From NCBI GenBank assembly GCA_035621215.1, contig CP141729.1:2750944-2814943 (forward strand): DNA of 64,000 bases. Direction: 5' to 3'. Position 1 is the first letter of the stretch. Each line of letters opens with the position of its first letter. A program made the position numbers and the translations under genes. This document shows, piece by piece, positions 36,116-43,622 of this stretch. The stretch comes from Oscillospiraceae bacterium MB08-C2-2 (GTDB taxonomy: Bacteria; Bacillota; Clostridia; Oscillospirales; Ruminococcaceae). The notes below the pieces were generated by a model. The model made no database searches. It worked only from the letters and a program-made list of their open reading frames with translations, and was not told where the DNA came from.

Positions 36116-36453
36116 CAAAGAAAAACCTCTTTATTTTCCCCGCCGGAGGCTGGAGGAGGACCATGGGGGAACTAGTTCCCCCATGAGGCGCTTCGTGCCC
36201 GCAGCTTTGCGAAGGGCACTTTCGCATTTTCCGCAGAAAATGCAAGCGCCTGAAAGTAGGCAAAGAAAAACCTCTTTATTTTCCCCGCCGGAGGCTGGAG
36301 GAGGACCATGGGGGAACTAGTTCCCCCATGAGGCGCTTCGTGCCCGCAGCTTTGCGAAGGGCACTTTCGCATTTTCCGCAGAAAATGCAAGCGCCTGAAA
36401 GTAGGTAAAGAAAAACCTCTTTATTCTTCCCGCCGGAGGCTGGAGGAGGCAAA
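36107..36453. repeat. 145-bp tandem repeat, two full copies plus a partial third
   Basis: Units begin at 36107, 36252 and 36397. Each full unit runs from GAAAGTAGGCAAAGAAAAACC through CCGCCGGAGGCTGGAGGAGG, the perfect 24-bp palindrome (36162-36185 and 36307-36330, core GGGGGAACTAGTTCCCCC), to a second stem region ending in GCAAGCGCC. The two full copies look essentially identical, which implies recent duplication. A diverged inverted copy lies at 6942-7054. No coding content. The remainder of the gap to spoIIR (36454-36550) holds the leader hairpin listed next. Confidence 0.88.
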
Positions 36454-36494
36454 AGAACAAACACTTTATTTTTAATTGGTATAATCTGGAAATA

Positions 36495-36543
36495 TCTGTC
36501 AAGACTCTTGTTACGAAGAATCTTACCAACAAGAGAGGACAGA
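36495..36543 (+). promoter_or_regulatory. Leader hairpin that covers the spoIIR ribosome binding site
   Basis: TCTGTC (36495-36500) and CTCTTGTT (36505-36512) pair with AACAAGAG (36528-36535) and GACAGA (36538-36543). The ribosome binding site AGAGAGGA sits within the right arm, 11 bases before ATG 36551, so the folded form would block initiation. Confidence 0.55.
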
Positions 36544-36550
36544 TTTACAT

Positions 36551-37174
36551 ATGAAACGCTTGGATTTGGCCGTATTGATCGGGGCTGTTTTGGCTATCGC
36601 CCTATCTTCCTTTACCACCTTTGCGCAGGAATGCGATGCCGTGCGGGAGAATGTGGTTCGCCTGCACATTTTAGCCAACTCGGATAGTCAGGCTGATCAG
36701 GAACTCAAGCTTGCCGTGCGGGATGCGGTGCTGTTGGGAACCGCCCAGCTGTTTTCCGCTTCTTCAGATAAGACCGATACCGAGCGGGAAGTGCTGGAGC
36801 ATATGGATGAGATCGAAGCCATTGCCCGGGAAGAAATCCAGCGTCAAGGCTACGATTACCCGGTTTCCGTGAGCCTGACCAATATGTTTTTTGAGACCCG
36901 CCAGTATGAGAATTTCACCATGCCTGCCGGTTATTACGATGCCGTGCGCATTCTCATTGGCGAGGGAGCCGGTAAAAACTGGTGGTGTGTGATGTTTCCG
37001 CCACTGTGCATTCCGGCCGCCTCCCCCAAAAGCGAGATGACCCCCACCGAGCAAATCCGCCTTATCGGCACAAGACCTCAGTATAAAGCCAAGCTGGCGG
37101 TGGTGGAGCTGGTGGAAACGGTAGCCGATCATTTCAGTGGCCGCAGTGAGCAGCCCGTGATTTTACCCGAATAG
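36551..37174 (+). CDS. spoIIR: Stage II sporulation protein R
   Basis: Secreted from the forespore, it activates the SpoIIGA protease and so the processing of pro-sigma-E in the mother cell. 207 residues: signal sequence (about 1-25), then VVRLHILANSDSQADQELKLAVRDAVL, FTMPAGYYDAVRILIGEGAGKNWWCVMFPPLC and a C-terminal helix, all strong SpoIIR hallmarks. Family members are sigma-F targets; I could not identify a clear sigma-F promoter, but a hairpin overlaps the ribosome binding site. Confidence 0.95.
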   Translation: MKRLDLAVLIGAVLAIALSSFTTFAQECDAVRENVVRLHILANSDSQADQELKLAVRDAVLLGTAQLFSASSDKTDTEREVLEHMDEIEAIAREEIQRQGYDYPVSVSLTNMFFETRQYENFTMPAGYYDAVRILIGEGAGKNWWCVMFPPLCIPAASPKSEMTPTEQIRLIGTRPQYKAKLAVVELVETVADHFSGRSEQPVILPE

Positions 37175-37208
37175 TGCCCCTTTGCTATTTCTCGGTCATA
37201 AATTGTGA

Positions 37209-37250
37209 GGACAGCTTCCCAAGCAGGCCACTTGCGGGAAGCTGTCCTTT
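37209..37250 (+). terminator. spoIIR terminator-like hairpin
   Basis: GGACAGCTTCCC (37209-37220) pairs with GGGAAGCTGTCC (37236-37247), a perfect 12-bp stem. The T run is short (TTTG), so termination may be partial. Confidence 0.65.
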
Positions 37251-37290
37251 GATGTATACTATAGTTAAATAGTATGACCATCCCCTTTAT

Positions 37291-37353
37291 TATAGCTGTA
37301 TAGGTTTAAACCCATAACGTGGTTTTAAACAGCGGCAATATGCCGTTAACCGC
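37291..37353. repeat. Dispersed repeat family 2, copy B
   Basis: About 63 bp matching copy A at 23037-23098. Here the core forms a fully Watson-Crick hairpin CGGCA-ATA-TGCCG inside GCGG...CCGC. It lies between spoIIR and the hairpin cluster. Confidence 0.65.
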
Positions 37354-37428
37354 CATAGGTGGTCTATAGCGACTGTATGAGTATATAGAAAGCCTATTTG
37401 CTCTATGGATTTTATTATTTAATGCCTC

Positions 37429-37667
37429 CTGAACAGTTCAAAAACGTAACAATAGCAGTTCTTTGACGGCATTTTTGAATTGTTTGGGTGCAAGTTTCCT
37501 TGCCGAATACGCCAAAAAACTTGCACAAAGGATTTGCAGCGTGTGTCTGCAAATCCTTTCAGGTAGCCAATCAATGGTTCTGTAACGGAAAACAGGCCTG
37601 TTTTGCTGTCAAACAGAGCGGAAATTGCTCTGTTTGCAAATGCGCTTCGCAAAGCGTATTTGTTCAG
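37429..37667. other. Non-coding cluster of six nested or consecutive hairpins
   Basis: CTGAACA (37429-37435) and TGTTCAG (37661-37667) could close the region. Inside lie: TTCAAAAA/TTTTTGAA (37437-37444 with 37472-37479); GTGCAAGTTT/AAACTTGCAC (37488-37497 with 37517-37526); a perfect 13-bp stem with 7-base loop (37527-37539 with 37547-37559); the palindrome AAAACAGGCCTGTTTT (37589-37604); CAAACAGAGC/GCTCTGTTTG (37610-37619 with 37627-37636); and CAAATGCGCTT/AAGCGTATTTG (37637-37647 with 37652-37662). Small frames across it look non-coding. It could be a structured RNA, a 5' leader of the downstream gene, or a small mobile element. Confidence 0.65.
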
Positions 37668-37761
37668 TGGACATTATTTATGTGTCTGCCTTTGTGTTTT
37701 AAGCAGCGCAAAAGGCGGCTTTCTTTTGCCCAAACATGCCTGATGAGGCGGAGGTGCTTGT

Positions 37762-38643
37762 GTGGAGGAGAAGTTTAAAGAAACACTTTACATAACGGAT
37801 TTGGATGGTACCCTTCTTGGGGAGGATGGCGTTCTTTCGGCTTACAGCCGGGATACCATCAATCAACTGGTGGAACAGGGCGTGCTTTTTTCAGTGGCCA
37901 CGGCCCGCACTCTTCATTCAGCCTGGGATGTGGTTGGTGAGCTGAATTTGCAGCTGCCGGTTGTGCTGATGAATGGGGTTCTGATTTATGACTTGCAGAA
38001 GGAGCAGTATCTGCAAGTAAACCACTTGCCTCAGGAGCAGGTGGATTTGGTCATTGATCTGCTGCAGAAGCTGAATATGGGCGGCTTTATGTACGCACTG
38101 GATGGCAATACCGTGAAAGTTTATTATAACTCCACCAGTGAGCGGGATCAGCGGAATCCGGGATTTTATAAAGAACGCACCGAATGGGGCGGACGAGTCT
38201 TTATTCCGCAGGAGGATTTTAGAGAGGCGGCCCGAGACCAGCGGATTATCTATTTTACCCTGTATGGCGATTTAGAGGCCATGCATGTTATTTACGACGA
38301 GATCAGAAAGATGCCTGAGCTGGGGCACACCTTTTGTGAAGATATTTATGATGGCCGCTATTTTTTAGAGATTTTCAACCCTGCCATCTCCAAAGCGGCG
38401 GGGGCTGACTTTATCAAAAAATGGTGTGCAGCCAAAGAAGTGGTTGCTTTCGGTGATAACCAAAACGATCTGGAAATGCTGGAATGGGCAGATCGCTCCT
38501 ATGTGCCGGAAAACGGCATCCGAATCGCCAAGAGGAAGGCCACGCAAGTGCTTGGCCCCTGCGGGGAGGATTGTGTGGCACGCTTTATTGAGCAGGAAAC
38601 CGGTGCGCTGAGCGGCCGGCCGGATTCCAATAAGGCACTGTAA
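37762..38643 (+). CDS. HAD-superfamily Cof-type sugar phosphatase
   Basis: A 293-residue member of the Cof/YidA branch of haloacid dehalogenase hydrolases. Motif I DLDGTLLGEDG (about residues 13-23), motif II TART near 52, a cap domain in the middle, and motif IV AFGDNQNDLEMLEWA (about 229-243) are all present. Such enzymes dephosphorylate sugar phosphates or flavin precursors. GTG at 37762 is the start with GGCGGAGG upstream. The hairpin cluster directly precedes it. Confidence 0.9.
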   Translation: MEEKFKETLYITDLDGTLLGEDGVLSAYSRDTINQLVEQGVLFSVATARTLHSAWDVVGELNLQLPVVLMNGVLIYDLQKEQYLQVNHLPQEQVDLVIDLLQKLNMGGFMYALDGNTVKVYYNSTSERDQRNPGFYKERTEWGGRVFIPQEDFREAARDQRIIYFTLYGDLEAMHVIYDEIRKMPELGHTFCEDIYDGRYFLEIFNPAISKAAGADFIKKWCAAKEVVAFGDNQNDLEMLEWADRSYVPENGIRIAKRKATQVLGPCGEDCVARFIEQETGALSGRPDSNKAL

Positions 38644-38834
38644 TTGGGGGCTGGGACGTTACCCGGTTCCGCAGCAACTGTTTTGCATACAGCATACAGG
38701 GTTCTGAGCGGCAAGGCTTCTCATGGGTTTGAAATGGGAACACCCTGCTGTTTTGACCGTGTATGGGTATATATTTTATCCTGAAAGGGATAAACACGCT
38801 TTTTTCACACGCATTGAGGCAAAGGAGTAGAGCA

Positions 38835-39830
38835 ATGAACAAGCGCGAAATCGGAAAATCAGGCATTATGGCAACAACCATTTCTTTGGGAAGCTGGGCT
38901 ATCGGCGGCGGCAGCGCCTGGGGAGACAACAGCGATGATGAATCCATCCGCACCATTCATGCGGCTTTGGATGGCGGTATAAATGTTGTGGATACTGCAC
39001 CCGTATACGGCAAAGGCCACAGCGAGACCGTGGTTGGCAAGGCCCTCAAAGGGCGCCGGGATCAGGTTCTTATTTCCACAAAATGTGGCCTGAACTGGAA
39101 CGAAAATGGCGGTGTGGAGTTTTTCTCCCGGGATGGCTATACCATCTACCGCAATCTCACAGCCAAAAGCATTCGGGAAGATGTTGAAGGCAGCCTGCGC
39201 CGCCTTGGCACCGATTATATTGATATTTACTTCACCCACTGGCAGGCCATTGAGCCCCTTAAAACACCCATCTCTGAAACCATGACCGCTTTGATGGAGC
39301 TGAAAAAAGAGGGCAAAATTCGTGCCATTGGCGGCTCCAATGTTTCGTTGGAGGATATCAAGGAATACCAGAAATATGGCCAGTTTGATATCATTCAAGA
39401 AAAGTTCAGCATGCTGGATCGTAAAATTGATGCGGAGCTGCTGCCTTATTGTGAGAAAAACGATATCACCGTTATGGCTTATTCGCCCATTGAGCAGGGC
39501 CTGCTGACCGGTAAGGTCACAGTGGACTATCAGGCACCTGAGGGTTCCACTAAAAACCGTCAGCTTTGGTGGCAGCCGGAAAACCGCTGTGCGGCTATTC
39601 ATATGCTGGATGGCTGGAAGGATTTGTGCGAAAAATACAGCTGCACTCTGACTCATCTGGTTGTGGCGTGGTCGGTGGAGTATTCTCCTGCCCTTAACAT
39701 TCTCTGTGGCGCCCGCAAAGAAGATCAGATTGTGGATATTCTGGGTGCGGCCAAGGTGAAGCTGGAAGCCGCTGATTTCGAGCGGATGCGCCGGGATGCC
39801 GATCAGGTTGTGGCGGGTGTTGTAAAGTAA
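38835..39830 (+). CDS. Aldo/keto reductase
   Basis: A 331-residue NAD(P)H-dependent TIM-barrel oxidoreductase. Motifs: ALDGGINVVDTAPVYGKGHSETVVGKAL with the catalytic Asp and Tyr (about residues 40-66), the catalytic Lys in ISTKCG (about 79), a His in YFTHWQ, and the cofactor-binding end of the barrel. Substrate unknown. ATG at 38835 follows AAAGGAG; the longer frame from 38763 has no site. Confidence 0.92.
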   Translation: MNKREIGKSGIMATTISLGSWAIGGGSAWGDNSDDESIRTIHAALDGGINVVDTAPVYGKGHSETVVGKALKGRRDQVLISTKCGLNWNENGGVEFFSRDGYTIYRNLTAKSIREDVEGSLRRLGTDYIDIYFTHWQAIEPLKTPISETMTALMELKKEGKIRAIGGSNVSLEDIKEYQKYGQFDIIQEKFSMLDRKIDAELLPYCEKNDITVMAYSPIEQGLLTGKVTVDYQAPEGSTKNRQLWWQPENRCAAIHMLDGWKDLCEKYSCTLTHLVVAWSVEYSPALNILCGARKEDQIVDILGAAKVKLEAADFERMRRDADQVVAGVVK

Positions 39831-39874
39831 GAGCCGCCTAAGCCGGTATTTTGGAGGCTGCTCCTTTTGATAAA

Positions 39875-39928
39875 GCAGGGGGCCTCACTGCCCGGAGCCA
39901 TTTGGGCGGCGAGGCCGCTGTTTTATTT
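39875..39928 (+). terminator. Terminator-like hairpin after the aldo/keto reductase
   Basis: GGCCTC (39881-39886) with GAGGCC (39911-39916), extended by GCAG/GCTG bases outside and a GC-rich inner part, followed by TTTTATTT. Confidence 0.6.
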
Positions 39929-40114
39929 GAGAGACTGTTTTCTGCCTGCCGAGATAGATAAAGGCTTTGTGGGCAAGTTTTATTTGTGTTTATTGCCGGG
40001 TTAGGGACAAACCGGGAATAATGACTTTCACTTTTCAATATACTGTGTTATCATCTGTTATCAAAATGGCAGATATGAGGATAGGTGTATATTGGGAAGG
40101 TTGGAGGTAAGAAC

Positions 40115-40369
40115 ATGAATATTTCTCCTTGGGTGTATGGCTTTTTGCTGATTGCAGGTGCTGCTCTTTTTGGTTATTACATAAAAATCGGAAGATTTTT
40201 CCGCTGTATGCTTTTCACGGCGGTTACGGGTTTTTTGGCTTTGGGAGCCTTGTGGCTACTGGGGCGTTTTGTTCCGTTGGCTCTGGCGGTAACCCCTTTG
40301 ACCATATTCACCTCCGGTTTGCTGGGGATTCCGGGACTTTTGATTCTTTTTGTGCTAAATTTAATTTAA
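40115..40369 (+). CDS. BofA-family pro-sigma-K processing inhibitor-like protein
   Basis: An 84-residue membrane protein with two to three hydrophobic segments, ending in PLTIFTSGLLGIPGLLILFVLNLI, which resembles the conserved C terminus of BofA (N/T-P-L-T ... GLLGIPG). BofA restrains the SpoIVFB protease that releases sigma-K. GGAGG precedes ATG 40115; the frame extends upstream to 40085 without a site. It stands alone here, without recR or dnaX next to it. Confidence 0.8.
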   Translation: MNISPWVYGFLLIAGAALFGYYIKIGRFFRCMLFTAVTGFLALGALWLLGRFVPLALAVTPLTIFTSGLLGIPGLLILFVLNLI

Positions 40370-40465
40370 TTCTCTTGCAATGAAGGATGTAAATTGCCCG
40401 GAAGTATGATATAATTGCCTATTATAACCGATTAACTTAAAAGTCTTGAAAGATTTTTAGACTCT

Positions 40466-40660
40466 ATGGTTTTGCTATCACCTTATATGGACAATATGGC
40501 CTGCCTGCTTATCAAAGCAGGTTTTGATTTACTTTGGGACAGGCTTCTGAATTTTGATCTTTTTTGCAAGCTTTTATCTCTGCAAAGGGAAACGGATAGG
40601 GCCGATTTTTATGGGCTGCTTGTCAGAATGGTTACACAAGTAAGAAGGGAGCAACATTAG
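40466..40660 (+). CDS. Possible small protein, 64 aa
   Basis: The frame starts at ATG 40466 and its stop shares one base with the GTG start of the acetyltransferase, an arrangement typical of coupled genes. However, no good ribosome binding site precedes the ATG and I do not recognise the product (short, Leu-rich, with two Arg-rich ends). It may be a leader peptide or chance. The rest of 40370-40465 shows only a TATAAT-like hexamer at 40410-40415. Confidence 0.25.
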   Translation: MVLLSPYMDNMACLLIKAGFDLLWDRLLNFDLFCKLLSLQRETDRADFYGLLVRMVTQVRREQH

Positions 40661-41112
40661 TGGAATTTCGATATTTTGCACCGGGAGAAGCCCCGGAAGA
40701 CGCACTGAAGGTGCGGCTTGCTGTTTTTGTAGACGAACAGGGGTTTTCCAAGGAAAGTGAATTCGATGATATAGATTCCACCGCTCACCATACTGTTTTG
40801 TATGAGGGAACCAGACCGGTGGCCTGCGGGCGCACCTTTCCCGGTAAAGAGCCGGGTGAGTGGATCATCGGCCGGGTTGCTGTGCTTCCCACTTATCGCC
40901 GGGGCGGAACCGGGCGATTTCTGATGCTCCAGCTGGAGGAGCAGTGCCGGCAAAACGGCGCTCAAAGCATTCTTTTAGCGGCACAGGTGCAGGCACAGGG
41001 GTTCTATGAGAAATTGGGCTATGTAGCCGAGAGCGAAACTTTTCTGGAAGAGCATTGCCCCCATATCAATATGCGCAAGAAAATTGCGTTGGCTCCACGA
41101 AGCGGAAAATAA
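40660..41112 (+). CDS. GNAT-family N-acetyltransferase
   Basis: A 150-residue acetyl-CoA-dependent acetyltransferase of the ElaA/YjcF-like group: LAVFVDEQGFSKESEFDDID near the N terminus, and the acetyl-CoA loop region GRVAVLPTYRRGGTGRFLM (about residues 69-87), followed by FYEKLGYV. GTG at 40660 has AAGGGAG 8 bases upstream. Substrate unknown. Confidence 0.88.
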   Translation: MEFRYFAPGEAPEDALKVRLAVFVDEQGFSKESEFDDIDSTAHHTVLYEGTRPVACGRTFPGKEPGEWIIGRVAVLPTYRRGGTGRFLMLQLEEQCRQNGAQSILLAAQVQAQGFYEKLGYVAESETFLEEHCPHINMRKKIALAPRSGK

Positions 41113-41215
41113 CCCGAATTTGCTGATTGCATGCGGGTAGAGCATGCAGGCCATTATGGATATGGTGGCATAATGAAAAAACTACAGGTAAGAGATGGAG
41201 AAGCCAATAATTAGC

Positions 41216-41244
41216 TTGACGGAAACGTCCGGATGCGGTATACT
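41216..41244 (+). promoter_or_regulatory. Promoter of tRNA-Pro
   Basis: TTGACG (41216-41221), 17-bp spacer, TATACT (41239-41244), 14 bp before the mature 5' end. Confidence 0.75.
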
Positions 41245-41258
41245 ATTTCTTGCACTGC

Positions 41259-41335
41259 CGAGGCGTAGCTCAGTTTGGTAGAGTGCCTGGTTTGGGACCA
41301 GGATGCCGCAGGTTCAAGTCCTGTCGCCTCGACCA
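41259..41335 (+). tRNA. tRNA-Pro (anticodon UGG)
   Basis: A full cloverleaf: acceptor arms CGAGGCG and CGCCTCG followed by A and encoded CCA, D arm GCTC...GAGT, anticodon stem CCTGG/CCAGG with loop TTTGGGA (anticodon TGG), and T arm GCAGG-TTCAAGT-CCTGT. Accessory genes begin about 270 bp downstream. Confidence 0.97.
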
Positions 41336-41346
41336 TTTTCCCTTTG

Positions 41347-41374
41347 AAAAACCGCCTATTTAGGCGGTTTTTTT
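41347..41374 (+). terminator. tRNA-Pro terminator
   Basis: AAAAACCGCCTA pairs with TAGGCGGTTTTT, loop TT, followed by more T. Strong rho-independent terminator. Confidence 0.9.
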
Positions 41375-41606
41375 GCGTTTTATATTTGGCTTTTAGAATG
41401 CTATCCTAAATTGATCTGCCCAGTTTGGGGTAGGAAATATTTTACGGTGGCGGGATTTTTCCTGCCGCCGTAAGTGCAAATCCCTAACCCATCCCTAACG
41501 GGGTCAAGAATTGTAGTATTATTGCAGAAATGCTATACTGGACTTAATTTTTGTACCTATGGTAGTGAAAAGGCCAGTCCACGACTTTGAAGCAGTGGGG
41601 GGAGCT

Positions 41607-42101
41607 ATGCGAAAAATAATCGTCATTGGAAGCCCCGGTGCAGGCAAAAGCATGTTTGCACGCAAACTGAGAGATGAGACAGGGTTTCCGTTATATTATC
41701 TCGATATGCTGTGGCACAAGTCTGATCAAACCAATATCTCTCAAGAGAAGTTTGATGCGGGGCTGAACGAAATTTTTAAAAAAGACGCATGGATTATCGA
41801 CGGAAATTACTTGCGGACGTTGGAACCTCGTTTGCAAGCGTGCGACACTGTCTTTTTTATGGACTACCCACTGGAAGTATGCATCTCTGGCGCGGCATCC
41901 CGCATTGGAAAACGGGGGGAGGATCTACCATGGGTTGAGACGACATTTGATGAAGAATTCAAACAGTGGATTCTCGATTTTTCTAAAGATCAATTGCCGC
42001 AGATTTATGATAACTTAAAGAAATATGAGAAAAGTAAAGATATTATGATCTTCAAGTCGAGAAAAGAAGCTGATGATTACCTAAAGATGGAGAATTGCTG
42101 A
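41607..42101 (+). CDS. P-loop nucleotide kinase-like protein (DNA topology modulation protein/FlaR-like)
   Basis: A 164-residue adenylate kinase-like protein: Walker [10 protein letters not shown] at residues 6-14, YYLDMLWHK near 30, [12 protein letters not shown] near 64 and FMDYP near 80. This pattern is typical of small FlaR-like proteins whose role is not well defined. ATG at 41607 follows GGGGGGAG. It ends one base before the DUF2200 gene, so the two form an operon at the start of the accessory region. Confidence 0.8.
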   Translation: MRKIIVIGSPGAGKSMFARKLRDETGFPLYYLDMLWHKSDQTNISQEKFDAGLNEIFKKDAWIIDGNYLRTLEPRLQACDTVFFMDYPLEVCISGAASRIGKRGEDLPWVETTFDEEFKQWILDFSKDQLPQIYDNLKKYEKSKDIMIFKSRKEADDYLKMENC

Positions 42102-42102
42102 A

Positions 42103-42453
42103 ATGGATAACGATAAAGTATATGAGATGCGCTTTTCCAAGGTTTACCCGCTTCTCGTCAATAAGGCTGTGCGAAAAGGGCGAACCCAGAGCGAGGTAGA
42201 CGAGGTCATCCGCTGGCTGACGGGGTATAACCAAACGGCATTGGAAGCCATTCGGGAAAGCGATATTGACTACACCGCCTTTTTCCAAAATGCCCCCGAG
42301 CTAAACCCTAATCGAAAGCTCGTAACGGGTGCGGTCTGTGGGATCAGGGTTGAAGAAATCGGAGAACCTCTAATGCGGGAGATTCGCTATCTAGACAAGC
42401 TGATTGACGAACTGGCCAAAGGAAAAGCGATGGAGAAAATTTTACGCGGGTAG
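42103..42453 (+). CDS. DUF2200-family protein
   Basis: A 116-residue protein with the pattern I recognise from DUF2200: [37 protein letters not shown] at the N terminus and an [15 protein letters not shown] helix at the C terminus. Function unknown; related genes often travel with acetyltransferase and resistance-type cargo. It follows the P-loop gene directly. Confidence 0.8.
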   Translation: MDNDKVYEMRFSKVYPLLVNKAVRKGRTQSEVDEVIRWLTGYNQTALEAIRESDIDYTAFFQNAPELNPNRKLVTGAVCGIRVEEIGEPLMREIRYLDKLIDELAKGKAMEKILRG

Positions 42454-42506
42454 GCGGTTTGTGTATCTGTTTCCGCACAAAAATTTGATTGTCAGGAGCC
42501 GTGAGT

Positions 42507-43112
42507 ATGGGGAAACGAACCGAGCGTTCTAAAAGGACATACGACCAGATGGCGGCGGGGTACGATACCTCGCCTGAAGGCTATTACACCCAGCCCCATA
42601 AGGCGGAGCTAGTCAAGCAGGTCAGCCTCCGTAACGGAGACAGCGTTTTGGATGTGGCCTGCGGCAACGGCACGCTCTTGGGGGCGCTTTCCAAGAAGGC
42701 AAGCATCCATGCGTTTGGTGTGGATTTGTCGGAAAATATGATTGCCGCAGCCAGAGAGCGCTACCCCAACTGTACCTTTGCGGTGAGCGCCTGTGTCCCC
42801 CTTCCCTTTGAAAACGAAAGCATGGATGTCATCACAGTATCCTGTGCATTCCATCATTTTGAGGACCCCCATACCTTTGCGGGTGAATGCATGAAGGTGT
42901 TGAAGAAGAACGGAATGGTTTATCTGGCTGAACCGTTTTTTACTCCTGTGATACGGTGGCTCGCCAACACGGTGGTGTTTCCGTTTTCCAAGTCCGGCGA
43001 TGTCAAGGTTTACAGCAGACAGGAACTGCATGGGATGTTTGAAGCGGCGGGGTTTCGTGATATAAGCGTATATACAAAAGGCACCGTTCTGTTCTTCTCG
43101 GCAAAAAAATAA
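42507..43112 (+). CDS. Class I SAM-dependent methyltransferase
   Basis: A 201-residue small-molecule-type methyltransferase: motif I VLDVACGNGTLLGAL (about residues 43-57), acidic motif II end GVDLSENM, and the ITVSCAFHHFEDP motif near 110. It is UbiE/Methyltransf_11-like, substrate unknown. ATG at 42507 follows CAGGAG; GTG at 42501 is too close to that site. Confidence 0.88.
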   Translation: MGKRTERSKRTYDQMAAGYDTSPEGYYTQPHKAELVKQVSLRNGDSVLDVACGNGTLLGALSKKASIHAFGVDLSENMIAAARERYPNCTFAVSACVPLPFENESMDVITVSCAFHHFEDPHTFAGECMKVLKKNGMVYLAEPFFTPVIRWLANTVVFPFSKSGDVKVYSRQELHGMFEAAGFRDISVYTKGTVLFFSAKK

Positions 43113-43137
43113 TGCAACTTGTACTGGAGGGCTGCGC

Positions 43138-43532
43138 ATGAACGAACTGCCGGAGTTCTCTAACCGGGTGGAGTTCCGGGCGAGGCTGGTGGGAAATTGT
43201 GTCACCAGCTGCAGCGTGTGTGGCTGCTCTTTGGCAAAGCAAGCGGCCCTAAAACCATCGTGACCGAGCATGGCAGAGAAAAAATGGCCGAAGCCAAACG
43301 AAACGGCCGGTGGAATGCCGCCAAGACACCGGCTGTGACAGATGAGCAGATCAACGCCGCAGCCGAGCTGCTGCGGGCATATGAGCCAGCCTACACCAAC
43401 TTCCAAGCCATGCCGCCGTCGGCTTAGGAGACCTATACACGGGCCTATCTGGATGCCAAAACAGTAGCGGGACGGGAAAAACGTCTGGCGCGGACGGTGG
43501 ATCGGCTCAAGAAAAACTTAAAGCCCATATAG
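43138..43532 (+). pseudogene. Decayed YdeI/OmdA-type (bacteriocin-protection-like) gene
   Basis: The frame begins with ATG 43138 (NELPEFSNRVEFRARLV), shifts within about 80 bases to a frame encoding WLLFGKASGPKTI, and then jumps straight to the family's C-terminal part (REKMAEAKRNGRWNAAKTPAVTDEQI). The middle portion containing the usual ALCFGWIDG motif is missing. A TAG at 43425-43427 interrupts the end, after which the frame continues with TYTRAYLDAKTVAGREKRLARTVDRLKKNLKP to a final TAG at 43530-43532. So there is a frameshift, an internal deletion and a nonsense codon. Confidence 0.75.
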
Positions 43533-43622
43533 GAGGCATACCCTGTCATCCCACCGCACGGAAAGTCAAGAACGCTGGTCACTGGACTGATAGAATGATC
43601 ACATACGGAAGGAGGTTTGAAG

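Noticed and set aside
36057-36532. Minus-strand frames of about 62-72 codons with near-identical peptides
   Set aside because: They are translations of the 145-bp tandem repeat and palindrome, without start signals.
37488-37778. A 96-codon Cys-rich frame
   Set aside because: It runs through the hairpin cluster and into the start of the phosphatase gene, has no ribosome binding site, and its composition reflects the inverted repeats.
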